Positions 35,317 to 49,293 of a stretch of DNA of 64,000 nucleotides are shown one piece after another. Position 1 is the first letter of the stretch, and each line of letters opens with the position of its first letter. Made by a program: the position numbers and the translations under genes. The notes below the pieces were generated by a model. It was not told the DNA's origin and did no database searches. It saw only the letters and a list, made by a program, of their open reading frames with translations. The DNA is from Metridium senile. Taxonomy: Eukaryota > Cnidaria > Anthozoa > Actiniaria > Metridiidae. The stretch covers positions 21,935,168-21,999,167 of the forward strand of contig OX459097.1 of the NCBI GenBank assembly GCA_949775045.1, written 5' to 3'.

Positions 35317-38300
35317 TGTCCAGAGGAAAAGGCTAAAATCAATGATTATAACAAACAGTATAGAACAAAAAATGCAAGCCAAGAGAAAAAGGCTAAATTC
35401 AATGAATATCAAAAGCAGTATAGAGCAAAAAAATCATGTTCAGAGGAAAAGGCTAAATTTAATGAATACCAAAAACACTATAGAAAAAGTAAAGCATGTC
35501 CAGAAGTAAATGCAAAACACAACCAGTATATGAAAAATTATAGAATAACTAAAGCTTCAAAAAATGAAGCAAAAAATATTTCCAAGCAGAGTAATAGCAT
35601 TGAAATCTCCATTTCAAAGTTTCACAAAGTTATAAATCAAGGCCCTTTATATATTTGTATATGCTGTGACCAATTATGGTATAAGCTCAGTGTCTCTGAT
35701 GCAAGTAAACTAAAAGAGACCAATCCTGAAATTATCAAATATCTTTTTAATAAGAAGAGTGTTGATGATAAAGAGTGGATTTGTGGAACATGCCGCACCT
35801 ACTTGATTAAAAATAAAGTTCCCCCATGTGCTATTTCTAATGGAATGAAGTTTCAAGATAAACCAGATTTCTTTGACCTTAATGAATTAGAATGTAGATT
35901 ACTTGCACCAAGAATAGCATTTCAAAAACTAATGCAAGCTCCTAGAGGGAATCAACTTAAGATACATGGTAATATTGTTAATGTACCTGCTGATGTAACT
36001 AATACAGTCAGTATGCTGCCACGCCTGCAAAGCCAAACTGGCACTATTAAAATAAATTTAAAAAGAAAATTGCAATACAAAAGCTCTGCATTGTCATTGA
36101 ATGTAAGGCCATATAAGGTTGTTGAAGCAGCCAACTGGCTAATCACAAATAGTAATCTTTACAGAGATGAAGGAATAGTATTTGATACTAATTGGATCAA
36201 TAAATACCATGAAGAGATAGACCAAAATCAAATTGATGATCAAAGTAATAATGATAAGAACATAGATGTTGATGCTGACAGCATAAACAGTGAAAATGAG
36301 TTAAGTGAAGATGAAGGAGAAACACCTGCAGGTGTAACTGACACTATGCTAACACCAACTGATTTTGTTGAAGATAACGAAAGACAACATATTCTTAATG
36401 TTGCTCCGGGTGAAGGTAATAGACCATTAAGTGTTTTTAGAGATAAATACTCTGAGGAATTAGCATACCCAGGAATATTTCTAGGCCAACCACGCCCAGA
36501 ATATAAACAGCGCCTAGTTAAAGTTAACTATAGTGATATCTGTAAATCAGAATTGAGACGTTCAGATCGACGTGCTGCTATGTGTATTGAAAATATTTTT
36601 TACAAAACAAAAAAGCTACAAATGAAAATCCTTTTAGGAAAATCCAATATTGCCATCAGAAAATGTAAAGGTAATAATCGAAATATCAATGCAGGTCAAT
36701 TAAAGCAACAAGGAGCTTTAGACAGATTGATTCATCTTGATGAAGGTTATAAATTCTTAAATGCGTTAAGAGGTTCACCTCCATATTTTGAAAAAGCAAA
36801 GAAAGATCTGTTTGCAATGATAAGGCAATTAGGACCGGCTACTCTGTTTTGTAGTTTTTCATCAGCTGAAACACACTGGATACACTTACTAAGAATACTT
36901 GGTCAACTTGTTGATGATAAGTCATATTCTGTTGAACATTTAGAAAATCTTGACTGGGAAGAGAAATGTAGATTGATCCAAACTGATCCTGTGACATGTG
37001 CCAGACATTTTGACTATCAAGTCAATAAATATCTGAGCAATTTTCTATTAAATTCCGCTCAACCTTTAGGTAAAATATCAGACTGGTTTTACCGTGTAGA
37101 ATACCAACAGAGAGGATCACCTCACATACACATGTTAATATGGCTTGAACGAGCTCCTCAATTTAAGATTGATAGTGATGAACAAGTCACTTCATATATT
37201 GATAATATAATAACAGCTCAAAAACCAGTAGATGATGCAAAATTAAGTGATTTGGTTAATGGAAGACAAATACATCGACATTGCCACACTTGTCGTAAGA
37301 ATACCAAGAGTCAATGTAGATTTAATTATCCACAACCTCCATTGAGAAAAACCATGATACTGTATCCTCTAGATAATGATGTACCTGATTCTGAGATTAA
37401 GATGCACAAAGATAATTGGAAAATAATTAAACAATATTTGGATGATATGATTCAAGGAGAAGATATAACGTTTGATCACTTACTATTGAATCTTAATGTT
37501 ACTGAGGAAAACTATCTTAATGCTATAAGCTCATCACTTAATACGCCCACTATATTCTTAAAAAGAAACCCAAACGAACTACGTGTCAATAATTACAACC
37601 CTGCTTGTCTCAAAGCATGGAGAGCAAATATGGATATCCAGTTTGTATTAGATGTATATGGTTGTGCTGTATACATAGTGAATTACATATCAAAAGGTCA
37701 AAAAGGTATGAGTGACCTTTTACGACAAGCTTGTACTGAAGCAAGGCAAGGAAACCTGAATATAAAACAACAAGTCAGAGATATTGGCAGTAAATTTGTC
37801 AATAATGTAGAGATCAGTGCCCAGGAAGCAGTATATATAACATTACAATTACCTTTTCGAAAGGCATCTAGGCAAATAATATTCATTAATACCTCACCTC
37901 CTGATGACAGAGTAGAACTATTAAAACCAATTAATGATATCAAAGAGATGGATGATGATAGTGAAGAAATCTATACAAGTGGATTGCTAAAGAGATACTC
38001 AAAACGACCAGCAAAACTAGAACACCTTACACTTGCAGACTGGGCTGCATGGTATGATACTAGTAGAAAATTTTACATCAAACAAACTGATGAATTAGAT
38101 TTTGATGGGCTACCGCTAGAACATTTCGCTAATGATAATCAAAATGATGATGAATATGATTTGAAAACTGACAATACACGAAAAACTAAAAAAAGAACTA
38201 AAGCTAGGATAATCAGAAGTGTATGGTTTAACAAAGAATCTGACCCAGAGAAACACTATCGTGAATTATTAATGTTATTTACCTCTTGGCGTAATGAAAA

Positions 38301-39816
38301 TATTGATCTTCTTAATGGCTGCACTTCTTATCAAGAGAGATTTGTGCAAGTTCATAACATGGTGGATGAACAAATGAAACAGTATGCAGTGTGTGCAGAA
38401 GATTTTAATGAAATAGAAATGGAAATGAATAGAATAGAAGAGAGTTTTGATTCTATAGCTCCAGGTACACAAACTATTGAGCGGGAAGATGAGGATGAGG
38501 GTAGCCGTGATTTGCACCCTGACTTTAATGAGAACTACAATTTATCAGATGACCTAGGAATTCCATCAGTTGATATGAACAGTGAACCGCTCATAATGAA
38601 CGAACTACCAGATGATGAGTACAGGCACATGGTACAAATGTTGAACAAAGAACAAAAGGAATTATTTTATCATGTTTTACATCTTATAAAAACTTCTGAT
38701 GAACCTTTTTACTGTTTTCTCAGTGGAGGAGCAGGTGTAGGAAAATCTCATGTTACTAAAGCCTTGTATCAGGCAGCTATCAAATATTATAATACTAGAG
38801 CTGGTGTTAACTTTGCTGAGACAAAAGTGTTAATGTTAGCCCCTACTGGTAAAGCAGCTTATAATATTAAGGGTAACACTATACATAGTGCACTAGCAAT
38901 ACCAGCCTGTCAGTCATTGAGAGATTACAAAAAACTTGATTCAAGTAGACTAAATACACTCAGATGTCACATTGGTGGAGTTAAACTAATATTCATTGAT
39001 GAAATAAGTATGGTTGGTAATACTATGTTCAATGTACAAATAAACAATAGACTTAAGGATATTAAAGGTAGCTCACTACCGTTTGGCAGTGTCAGTATTA
39101 TTGCTATAGGTGATTTATTTCAATTACAACCAGTCATGGATGCTTATATTTTCAAAGACATGGATAATTTTCAGTATGGTATTCTTGCTCCTAATATCTG
39201 GCAAGAATTATTTAAAATGTTTGAACTCAAGGAAATAATGAGACAAAGAGAAAGTAAACAGTTTGCAGAAATGCTGAACAGGTTAAGAGAAGGCAATCAA
39301 ACTGATGAAGATATTGCAAAATTTAAAGAAAGAATAATTGATCCAAATAACAGTAGCTATCCAAAGGATGCCCCTCATTTGTTTATACAAAATGCCAAAG
39401 TTAATGAATTTAATCATATAGCACACAATGCATTACCAGGTGCAAAGCATTCAATCAAAGCACATGACAGTGTTATAGGAGCTGAATCACAAGAACTCAG
39501 AGATAAAATACTCCAACAAGTACCGAGTGATCCTAGAAAAACTAAACAGTTACATTCGGTGCTTAAACTAGCAGTAGGAGAGAGAACTGAGATATCACTC
39601 AACACTAGAACAGATGATGGTATGACTAATGGTGCTGGTAATGCTATTAAAAAAATACAAATACATCAAACAGATAAACCATCTGGTATCATATGGGTGC
39701 AGTTTGACCACCCTGATGTTGGTCAGAAAACTAGACATGATAATAGACAGTTGTATGCTGACCATGGCATTCAATCATCATGGACACCAATTAAACCACT
39801 ACACAGTTTGCTGTAG
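35317..39816 (+). pseudogene. Helentron Rep-helicase segment
   Basis: The frame runs on from the repeats (first internal ATG at 35530). It includes a C-x-C-C region (YICICCDQLW), a helitron-like N-terminal domain, the HUH nuclease motif RGSPHIHMLIW (about 37107-37143) with the tyrosine region YIVNYISKGQKG downstream, and a Pif1-type helicase with Walker A GGAGVGKSH (about 38725), Walker B LIFIDEISM and IAIGDLFQLQPV. The frame ends at 39816. A one-base deletion near 39800 separates it from the last helicase motif and the endonuclease, which lie in another frame. Rep would nick and join single strands in rolling-circle transposition. Confidence 0.9.
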
Positions 39817-40775
39817 GTAGAAATAGAACTGTGCAAGTTGTGAGAAAGCAGTTTCCACTCAGACCTGCTGCTGCTAAGACTATTCATAGATCGCAAGGTG
39901 ACACAGAAACTAACATTGTAGCTAATTTTGCAACTAGAAGAGCAATACCTCATATTCATTATGTTGGACTTAGTAGAGTTACAACTATACAAGGGCTTTA
40001 TATCACTGATTTTTATGAAAACAAAATAGCTGTTTCTCCTGATGTTAAGAGAGAGATGGAAAGGTTGAGATCTGAAGGACAACTGAAACTAAGTATCACT
40101 CCTATTTACAATGCTGACCCAGTTAGTTTCAAATTATGTGCACTTAACTGTAGATCTTTGCATAAGCACATTGATGATATTAGAAGTGATTCTAATTTTT
40201 CTACCACTGACATTAATATTTTTTTTGAAACACGATTTAGTACAACTGACAATGATTCTATGTATACAATAGATAATTACAATTTATTCAGAAATGACTC
40301 AACATCGTCATCGAATGTAAGACCATATGGTGGTACTGCTATCTACACTAAACTTGATTACTATCCTGGTTATCCACAAGTACACAATACTGCTGATATT
40401 GAGATTACAACAACAAGATTTATGATTCTTCCCCATGTTACAATTGTAGGTGTTTACAAACCTCCCAGAATTTCTGATAGACAATTATGTGAAACTTTGA
40501 GACAAGAATTAGAATTATTGTCATCTCCATTTGCGATATTTATAGGAGATTTTAATGTCAATTGGTTGAATGAAACCCAAAGAATGTCCTTGCACAATTT
40601 GTTTGTTAAACATAACAAATACAGACAGCTTGTATCATGCTCTACCACAGATAATAAGACATGTATAGATCACATATATACTAATCTAGATAATTCACAG
40701 ATTTCATCCAATATTTTGGAAACATACTTTTCAGATCATAAAACTGTTTATGTACTCATCAATTGTTTCAATTGA
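39817..40775 (+). pseudogene. Helentron helicase C-terminus and AP-type endonuclease
   Basis: This frame-shifted continuation first supplies the final helicase motif (AKTIHRSQGDT, HYVGLSRVTT). It then gives an endonuclease/exonuclease/phosphatase domain: KLCALNCRSLHKH, FFETRF, YGGTAIY, GDFNVNW, CIDHIYTN and SDHKTVY, which include the expected N, E, D, N, D and H catalytic positions. Fusion of such an endonuclease to the Rep-helicase defines Helentrons. The domain resembles the endonucleases of CR1-like retrotransposons. The stop at 40773-40775 is the natural end. Confidence 0.88.
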
Positions 40776-41065
40776 TAAAAAATCTACACTTATATATGAA
40801 TTCATTAAATAAGTACAATTAGTACATTACTAAATTTTTTTTATCTACACTGTTTTCAAACTGTTAGTATACCAAACAAGGTGTGACATACGTGTTGTTT
40901 GTTACTACATGTAAGTGACAAAGTATCATTTCAGTCTATACACTGTACCCTATTACTTTTAAAATCATTCTTACATGTAACAATGGTTATTATTAAAATT
41001 GATGCTATGTATTGTTTTATCATAGCAACATTCCTTATACCAGTACTACACACACAACAAAAAAC

Positions 41066-43357
41066 ATGGTAAGTAGAATTCTTTGGTAACATTAATAATT
41101 TTTTACACTTTACCATATCATTTTATCTCACGCATATTTTCTTTCTCTAGGACTTAGATGAAAATGATATAAGTAAGGTAATTTGCATACTTTTAAGCAT
41201 TCACTATTCATGTAAAAAGATAACCTTAAAAATTTACTGTTTTTCATTTCTTTTTTTGACAGATTTCAAATGACATATTTGGAGAAAATCAACACGAAAA
41301 TTTAAATCAAGAAGAAGTAAGTACATTTTTAAATATGTATAATATGGACGATAAATTAAATAGTTTATAGATAATAACTCCAAACATTGATAATATCAAA
41401 AACACATTTATGACATCATAAAATTAATGGTTTTTAATTACTTTTTTCAAAGGTCTCTCTTGATGAAAGTGTAAGGCAAGACCAAGAAAAGGATATTGAA
41501 GAAGAAGTAAGTGCATTTTTACAATAATTAAGAAAACTTAGTTTATTGCTATTAAATTTACATCATATACCTAATTCAAAAGAACTAGTTGGGTACAAAA
41601 AGGTCATATTATCAAAGCTAAACCCGAAAGGGTACATAGGAAGACAAACAATCTGGCTAATTTCATGAAAAAAGTTACACAGCCTTCTGCTTTACCACAT
41701 TGTTCATCGTACTAGCTCTGCTTACACTAGTACTGTGTACAGTACATGTATATGTGGCGAAATCCGGACGGTACCCAAATCACAGTACACAAATTTCACT
41801 TTTGAAATGTATGTGATCTTGACCAGCAATCTATCTCACATACATTTTGTTTGTAAAATGTCACAACTTTAATTGCAACGTTCTACATGTATCTTCTCAA
41901 ATTTTCAATGGATTACTCTCAAACTTGGTCAATATTCTAACCCTAGGATGCTCTTTCCATTGTCAATAAAATATCTAAACAATTTTGTTGATTTCCAACT
42001 TCGAATATACATAATGTAACCATAAAAAGGCTGTTAATTTTTGTTCATAATTTTTGAAATGTAAATATTGTAAATTGTAAAAAAATGTAAATATTATAAA
42101 TCACAAAAAAAAACAATGAATGTTTCAATGCAATCATCAAACTTCAACACTAAATGCTCAAATAAATAATCAAAAGATTGGGCCTAAGTAAAAACTGTCA
42201 AAATTACCACATTAGAAGATGTTATAATGACAGATCTGATTTTTACTCCTCAAAAACTATTATAAGCATCATTATGATTATTGCACACAAAAATATGCTA
42301 ATTATTAATTTCTTTTATACATTAGATTTCTGATGAGACACTAGCTGAAATTCAAGCACTAAATGAGGGCACAGCGTCAGGTTTTATTCACAACGTTTCC
42401 CCGCTCAAAAAAGATAATTATTTTGATTTCCAACTTCAATTGAAATCAAAAACAATCCGAGCGGTATGTTTTTCCCCCAAAAAAAGGAGCCGCATAGAAT
42501 CCTGTGCCAAAATAAAGAAACCCATTAAAATAAAGAAGTTCAGACTTGAAACGAAAAGCAACAGCGAAGACATAGTAATTGACGAATCTTCAGAAATTGA
42601 AGAATGCCCAGACATTGATTTTACCAGAAAACAATTACCTACAAATTTTTCAATTACACAACTGAAAACAGTATGTGTAGGGCAACCAGTCACTGTTAAA
42701 GCGAAAGTAGCTACTTTGCAAGAAATCAAAGAGGTTAACAATGGCACACTAAAATTCACCGAAGCCATTCTCATTGACCCCACAGATAGCATTAAAATCA
42801 CAATATGGGAAGACCATATTGGTAGTATTGAGCAGGATAAAACGTATAATTTCCAAAACATCCGAGTAAAGAAGAACACACTAACGAACGAGGTATATGT
42901 TAACACAGCCAAAGGGGATACAACAACAATCAGTGTTACCAACGACTTTCAACAGCAACTAGCATTACCATTAAGTGATTACTCAAACATAACAGTCCAG
43001 GGAGAAATCTGGACAGTAAATCGAGTGAATATGTATCATAGTTGCTTTAAATGCCATAAAAAAGTGCAATTATCAAACCAGAAATACCTAGAATGCAATA
43101 ATTGTAAAATTGCACAAAAGCCAAAAGCTTGTAAAAAAGAGTGGGTTATTGCATTAACCTTTTTGTATAACAATACCAAAGTTGATGTTACCATGTTCAC
43201 AAATATTGTGCTATTAATACTGAAACAAACACATATTTCTGAAGCAACTCTAACATGTCCAGATGATCTAAAGTCAATCATTTTCAACCTATCTGACGAT
43301 ATTCAAATCACATTTAATAAAACTACAAAGGTGGTTTCTAATATCTTAATTAACTAA
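41066..43357 (+). CDS. RPA70-like ssDNA-binding protein carried by the Helentron
   Basis: Five exons join in phase 0: ATG alone at 41066-41068, then 41151-41177, 41263-41316, 41453-41506 and 42326-43357, giving 389 residues. The small exons encode acidic peptides ending in E or K. The large exon carries OB-fold segments (GFIHNVSPLKKDNYFDF, then VGQPVTVKAKVATL) and a four-cysteine zinc ribbon (CFKCHKK and LECNNC) like the C-terminal DNA-binding region of RPA70. Some Helitrons and Helentrons carry RPA homologues, which would coat single-stranded intermediates. It lies 290 bases after the endonuclease, on the same strand. No disabling change is visible. Upstream exons beyond the ATG are possible. 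Confidence 0.75.
41578..42325. other. Last intron of the RPA-like gene
   Basis: This AT-rich intron has no coding potential that I can see. Its borders are GTAAGT after 41506 and an ATTAG acceptor before 42326. Confidence 0.5.
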
Positions 43358-44619
43358 TTGTATTTCCACCTACCATACGTTTAAATTATAGTCATTTTCA
43401 TTTCACCGTGAAACACTATTAATAAGACTAACGCACACACTGCTTGTTGGTCATATAGAAAATAAAATAGAGTGGTTTTCATCACACTGTGCACTACTTA
43501 CTAAGCTAATACACACTAGTAGACTAACTCATAAAATACTCAGTGTTTTCTTTAGTTGAAATATGACTATTAGACACTATTAAACACTGACTATTAGTAA
43601 TTGTTTCACAGTCCAATGAAAACCACTATAGCAATTTATGTCTGGTTTCTTTAGTACTAACTAGCTATTCAAAAAACACAACTACATACTTAAGTTAGTC
43701 ATAATACTTTCATGGTGAAGTGAAAACAACTCCTTTATATTTCTTGTAGCTCTTTACATGCATTTATATTAAATCAATGGTAGAGTGTAAACAATAAAAC
43801 AGTGAAGCTCTAAAATTAACTACTCAACCTTAGTTATTTGAAAAATAATCATAACGTGAAAAGACCAAATTTAGTCTCCACATACAATACTGCAATGTAT
43901 AGTGCAAGCAATTGCTGTTCGGTGATCACACTAAATTAATTAATAATTAACTAAAATTCAACAAAATAACTGTAGTTATTATTTTCTCACAGTCATATTG
44001 TCTACACTCTTCAAATCGATGCCGTTTTTAATTATGTTACACTTATACACTTATCGCTTATGATTCTACAAATCTGTTTTTCTGATTTATTCTTACAATA
44101 ACAATTTAAATAAATGTAGTTTTATTCTTGTAACTAATTTCAATTAATTTATGATCAATAATTGTACTATTGAAATTGAATAAATGCGTTGATAAACATA
44201 TATGCTTTTTCTGTATTTCACTATCTGTTGGGATCAACAAGCTCCCACAACTTTTTGTTAGCATTATTGATTTAAAAAAGATTCTGCAAATTAAGTAAAA
44301 AAGAAACACTGAAATTTTCTCAAATCTCTTCCTCAAAGTTACACAATTTTATATTTATTTATTTATTTATTTAATGATATTTTAACAGGATGCTCCTTCA
44401 CATTAGTGATTTTCAAGAAGGTCCTGTTCACTTTATTCTCATTCTTCAATTACTCATTCATTATTTCCATGACATTTTGTAACAAAGTGCACAAAATTCC
44501 ACTCGCAAGACAATAGATAAACTAAGTTTTTCTACAATTTTCGATCTTGAATATATACCAAGTTCTTTCGGGAAAAGATAACTAAAAGCAACTGTCCTGT
44601 AAATGTTACAAAATTTGGG
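43358..44619. other. Helentron 3' region, no gene
   Basis: It is AT-rich with many ACTA/AGTGTTT-type words and a (TTTA)n run at 44352-44374. No open frame has family resemblance. Confidence 0.5.
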
Positions 44620-44869
44620 GTAACCACATGCACTCTTAGAGCGCCTTTAATTTTACGTAGATAGTTGTGTATAACTGTTTTCTAGTCTGTGACAGAGTTT
44701 TAGCTCATTTAGAGCGATTTTGATTTTCGTCAAGTGATGAGCTTGGGCTCCCTGTGCATAAACCAACTAGTAGGTCAAACACTGCTATATTTTTTTATAA
44801 AAAAATTTTAATCGTTTTATTCAGCCAAAAAATACAGTTAATCAGCAGTGAAAATACCGAGTGAGCGCT

Positions 44870-45260
44870 CAATGATGTTGACGGCAAGTCAAAATTCATT
44901 CACAACACATCACTCCTCTAGTTTTTGTAGTTTTCTCATTTTCGGCTAAAAATAGCATAATTTTAGTGCTAAAACTATTATACATTTTAGAACAAGGGAG
45001 GAATAAAGAAAAGTTCAGTTTAAAATGTTAAAATCTGACTGTATCAATCAAAAATGAAGAATCGTTATGGCGTCAAGCCAAAATTCAGTCACAAAACATC
45101 AAAATTCTGTACTTTTTTGTCATTTTCTTATTCGTATTTCTACTTTAGGATTTAAAGAAAAGCATTATATTTTGATCGAAACAATTAGAAGAAATAGAAG
45201 AATCAAGAAAAGTTTGATTTCAAACAAAAAGTTTTTAAAACCGGCACTGTTGGCGCTTAT
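44870..45260. repeat. Imperfect direct duplication, about 190-bp units
   Basis: The block starting GACGGCAAGTCAAAATTCAT at about 44880 recurs at about 45069 as GGCGTCAAGCCAAAATTCAG, followed in both by a (T)n-GTxxTTTTCT segment and an AAGAAAAGTT(C/T) end. It is diverged and non-coding. Confidence 0.5.
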
Positions 45261-45812
45261 AATAGACAACTAGTAGAGTAGCAAATCAGAATGCAGGATT
45301 CCTGATATACCTCTAATTGGTTTACACTAAATACCATCGAGTACCTCAAGTATCAAGTTTTGGACTTTACAATTTCTATCTATTAATACTTTACGTAGAC
45401 TCATTGAGTCCGCGTCCTTATAAAATGAGATCTCTAAATCGTTTATGTTTACTGACGGTAATGCGTCACATAAAAATATAAAAGACAAGCTTTCAATACA
45501 ACAGTATACCACAGGCTAGACTGTAAATACTTACTGTAAATACTGTAAATACAAGTGCTGTAAATACTTAAACAAGACTTATGGTGTTTTAAGAAAATAT
45601 ATAGAGGAGGAAGGGGAGAGAGGGGGAAATATGAGGCACCGAGACGAACAAATACGTCGTCTCAAAACTTTCCGAGATTTTGAGAATCGGTCAAAAGTTT
45701 CCGAGACTCATATTTTTCCATTCGCTACCCCTATATATAAGGCAGAGCAAGGATTGCCGGGCATTTACATATTATGATTGGAAGCTTAGTGATTAAGGTC
45801 TATTGTGATAAT

Positions 45813-48800
45813 TTACAAAACATCTGCAATGACTGGTAATTCCAGTTCTACCAGCAGATCATACAAATATCCTATTTTGCTATTGCTCTTGGTTTCCCAG
45901 ATCTTCAAAACTTCATCAGCTGGATTTGTAAATTGTTGCTTGACATAGCGTATTTGTATTGGATCTATTTGAAGTCTTTCAGCCAGTAAAGTCCATTTAT
46001 GATCAACTGAAAATGTAAAGAAAATTTCACCATTTTAAAACATGTACAATCATGATGTCCAGATGGAGTTATCCATCAATCTATTCATTCATGTTCGCCA
46101 ATCTTCGACCTGCCTATTTATTTTTGACTTGTGTCTATTTATTTCGTAAATTGTACGAAATTCACAAAAATGTTCAAATATGTAGGTGGATGGATGGATA
46201 AACAAATTTATTATATAACATATAGTGGTATACCGAGTGATATTAACTAGATAAAAAGCCTATCCTAGCTAGTCATGAAGATATTATTGATATCGCACAT
46301 GTGTGATACCACTCTCAACCAATCAACTTTCAAAAAAAAAAAATATTTTTTTCAATCTGTTATATAATAAACAGAACATTACATGTGCGCTTGGAGATAT
46401 GAATTTTATCTTCTCGTGTTGAAAATATATCCCACTCGTTCGCTGCGCTCACTCGTGGGATATCTTATCAACACTCGAAGATAAAATTCATATCTCCGCG
46501 CGCCCATGTAATATCCTCTATATATTTAATATATTAATGAATGAAGACACTGCTGCGATAGTTGGTGACTAAATTCTAACTAGTTTACTAAATTATTCTA
46601 GACTGACTAGCCTATCATACATTATAAAATGAGGCTAACCAGTCAATTAAGGACAATAGATATAATCGGCTAACCAAATCGGCTAATGCATAGTACGTTT
46701 CTACCCAATTCAAAACCACCGGAAATAAACATTTTTGTTCCAAACTTTTTCCATGCGATATCGAAATACATATAGACAAAGAATCGTATTCCCAAAATAG
46801 TTTGAATTGGTAAACGTACATAGCAACGTGTTAGCTGATTTTGGTCTATGCCAGGTTTCCAGATTTTGACATACACGAATTAGCAAATAATAGACAAAAT
46901 AATTAAACAAACAAATAAATAAAACAAATAATTAAATAGACAATAAATAAATAAAAGTAATTTGTTTATCTTGATAACAATCAAATTGCGTACCTGTAAG
47001 CTCTATAGTAAGCTTATTTCTTACTATATGACCCATTTCTCTTATATTGACATTCTCATCTAATAATGGCCCTATGGACAATTAGCACATAATTATCATC
47101 ATCATCATCATTGTTATAATCATCATCACAATCATTATAGTCATATACGCTTTTGTCATCATCACCATCAATCATGGGCAGCAGAGTATCGTTCGCGTTT
47201 GTATTCGCTTGTAATCTCCGTGTATTTATAGTTACCAACGGTCGTTTATTTACTTGCTTTGTTATTCAATTCCATTAATTGACCGTTGGTAACTATACAT
47301 ACACGGAGATTACAAGCGAATACAAACGCGAATGATACTCTGCTGCCCATGCATCAATATCATCAAAGGTTTTAAATAAGCTTCGTCACCATTGATGTAT
47401 TCATCATCACAATCATCATTGTCACATATATTATTATCACCACCACCAATATGTCTTCGTCATTATTCTTGTTATCAATATTAGTCAATGCGCTTAATGT
47501 TAGTGCTTTTCCTTTTCACTACTCATCCTGGTCACCATTGTTAACCACCACCATCAATATCATGATAATCATCATCACCGTCATCACAACCTTCTCTATC
47601 ATTAGCATCATAATCACAACCACCTTTATCATCATCATTATCATGAAACATCGCCATGATGTTTATAATACCTGTTACACCCGCAGGAAGATTTGCTTTC
47701 ATCCATTGGATGGTTTCAGTTAAATTGTTTTGTCTCAGAAGTTTTGTAAGACTGCGTATGCTAAGGCTTGTTTCACTGCTGTCAAAGTATACAACAGTCT
47801 TGTTTATCATGTCACTTAAGTTCTTATCTTGACTTTCATTACAAATTTGTTGTTTGAGACTTGACCTAATGTCAGTACTTAGATCTTGTACTGTATTTAC
47901 GACAGATATAGTCGTTTTATCTTTTGCTGGAACATGAAAAATACCATTACATTATTAATAATTATCATCATCATCATTGTCATCATCACCACCACCACCA
48001 CCACCATCATCATTACCACCACTTCCTCCGCCACCAGCAAAATCATTATCACCACCACCATTATCATCACTACCGCCACGAAAATCACAAACATCATCCC
48101 CACCAACACCACTATCATCAACTTCACCACTACCACTACCACTACCACTACCACTACCACTACCACTACCACTACCACTACCACTACCACTACCACTACC
48201 ACTACCACTACCACTACCACTACCACTACCACTACCACTACCACTACCACTACCACTACCACTACCAAAATCATAATAATATGTATCCCGCTCGTCACTT
48301 GTATTTTCTAGGCATATGTACTAGAACATACAAATGACTCGTGGATATATCGCCACATGTCACTCGCAGAGCATGCATGAGCTCGAACCACTGCTGACCA
48401 AAAATCTGGGCAAAATCTGGGCTAAAGCCATTTCCAGAGAAAAACTATTTATTACGTATTTCGAAAAGAAAGGAAATGTAAACTTTGTGCTTATATAATG
48501 CATTTCACATGTCTCAATGCAGTTTACAATTATCATATGGGCCGCTGGCTGCTTACTTCGTAAGGAAAGTAGCATGCAGTTAGTATGTTCAAGTATTCCA
48601 AGAAATGCTTTATAATTAGGTGATTATCCAAAAATAGTCGGATGTGATGTGAACCATAATCTCAACAATACAATCGATACATAGAATTGATAATTTGTTG
48701 TTGCCCTAAATGTTACACCAATGCATTCTCCTTGTTATGTTGACATCACATGTACACTTGTATCTGGCATGTATCTAGCGATATTATATTGCATAGATAA

Positions 48801-49262
48801 CAAGGTCTATATGTTTACCTACAGCCGTTCCATCAATACAGACATGGCTGGACCCGCTTTCTGCAACATCCTCCCTTTGAACTTGCTCTGGTAAACAATA
48901 ACAAAGTGGTGATTATGATATTTCATCGTCCAGCATTGTGTAATCTTGGACCAAATTAAGTGTAAGTGAGCATGGTTTAAACAGGTGTATCATATCACAG
49001 GGGACACTCAGAGGAAGAAGAATCGGGAATTTTCACTTTAAACACCCCTGAAATATATATACCTGAAGTATTATAAAAAAGGGGGTGGGAAGAACAATTA
49101 TAAGCCATTAAAAAAACTCAAACTCATAAAAAGCGTGCTAATCGGTTGGATATTGCTATCTTAATTGACACCCTAAAAGATACCAAGAAATTGATGAAAA
49201 CCCTCAAAGATACGAAATCGCTGAATTTTACCCCTAAGAGATACGACAAGCATACCCGATAT

Positions 49263-49293
<31 letters not shown>

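Larger units (their letters stand above)
33238..44627 (+). mobile_element. Helentron-type rolling-circle transposon
   Basis: The proteins encoded (OTU protease, Rep-helicase, AP-type endonuclease, RPA) are those of Helentrons. A 34-base hairpin begins the segment at 33238-33271 (GTGGTTACT pairing with AGTAACCAC). The matching GTAACCAC at 44620-44627 sits just inside the right outer TIR, like the paired sub-terminal repeats described for Helentrons. The exact ends are my inference from this pairing. The main polyprotein is broken by two stops and one frameshift, so this copy is probably dead, while its RPA gene looks intact. Confidence 0.75.
33133..44755. mobile_element. TIR-bounded element with 8-bp duplication enclosing the Helentron
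   Basis: CACAGGGAGCCCAAGCTCAT at 33133 and its inverse ending at 44755 form inverted ends of about 26 bp (to ATCACTTG). GCATAAAC occurs at 33125-33132 and 44756-44763, an exact 8-bp duplication (9 bp if the ends are taken one base shorter). The simplest reading is a short MITE of about 230 bp into which a Helentron inserted. The ends resemble those of the MITE at 29232-29621 (CACAGGCAGCCCAA). Alternatively the whole 11.6 kb moved as one unit. Confidence 0.7.

Noticed and set aside
35194..35509. Out-of-frame open frames over the Helentron linker repeats
   Set aside because: They are shadows of the tandem repeats. The real coding frame continues through the TAA at 35314.
33238..44627. Canonical Helitron ends (5' TC, 3' CTRR)
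   Set aside because: I did not find these at the borders. The paired GTGGTTAC/GTAACCAC sub-terminal repeats and the endonuclease fit a Helentron instead.
47886..48337. Open frames of poly-T, poly-V, HYHY and PLPL
   Set aside because: They come from the CACTAC microsatellite in a Roco intron.
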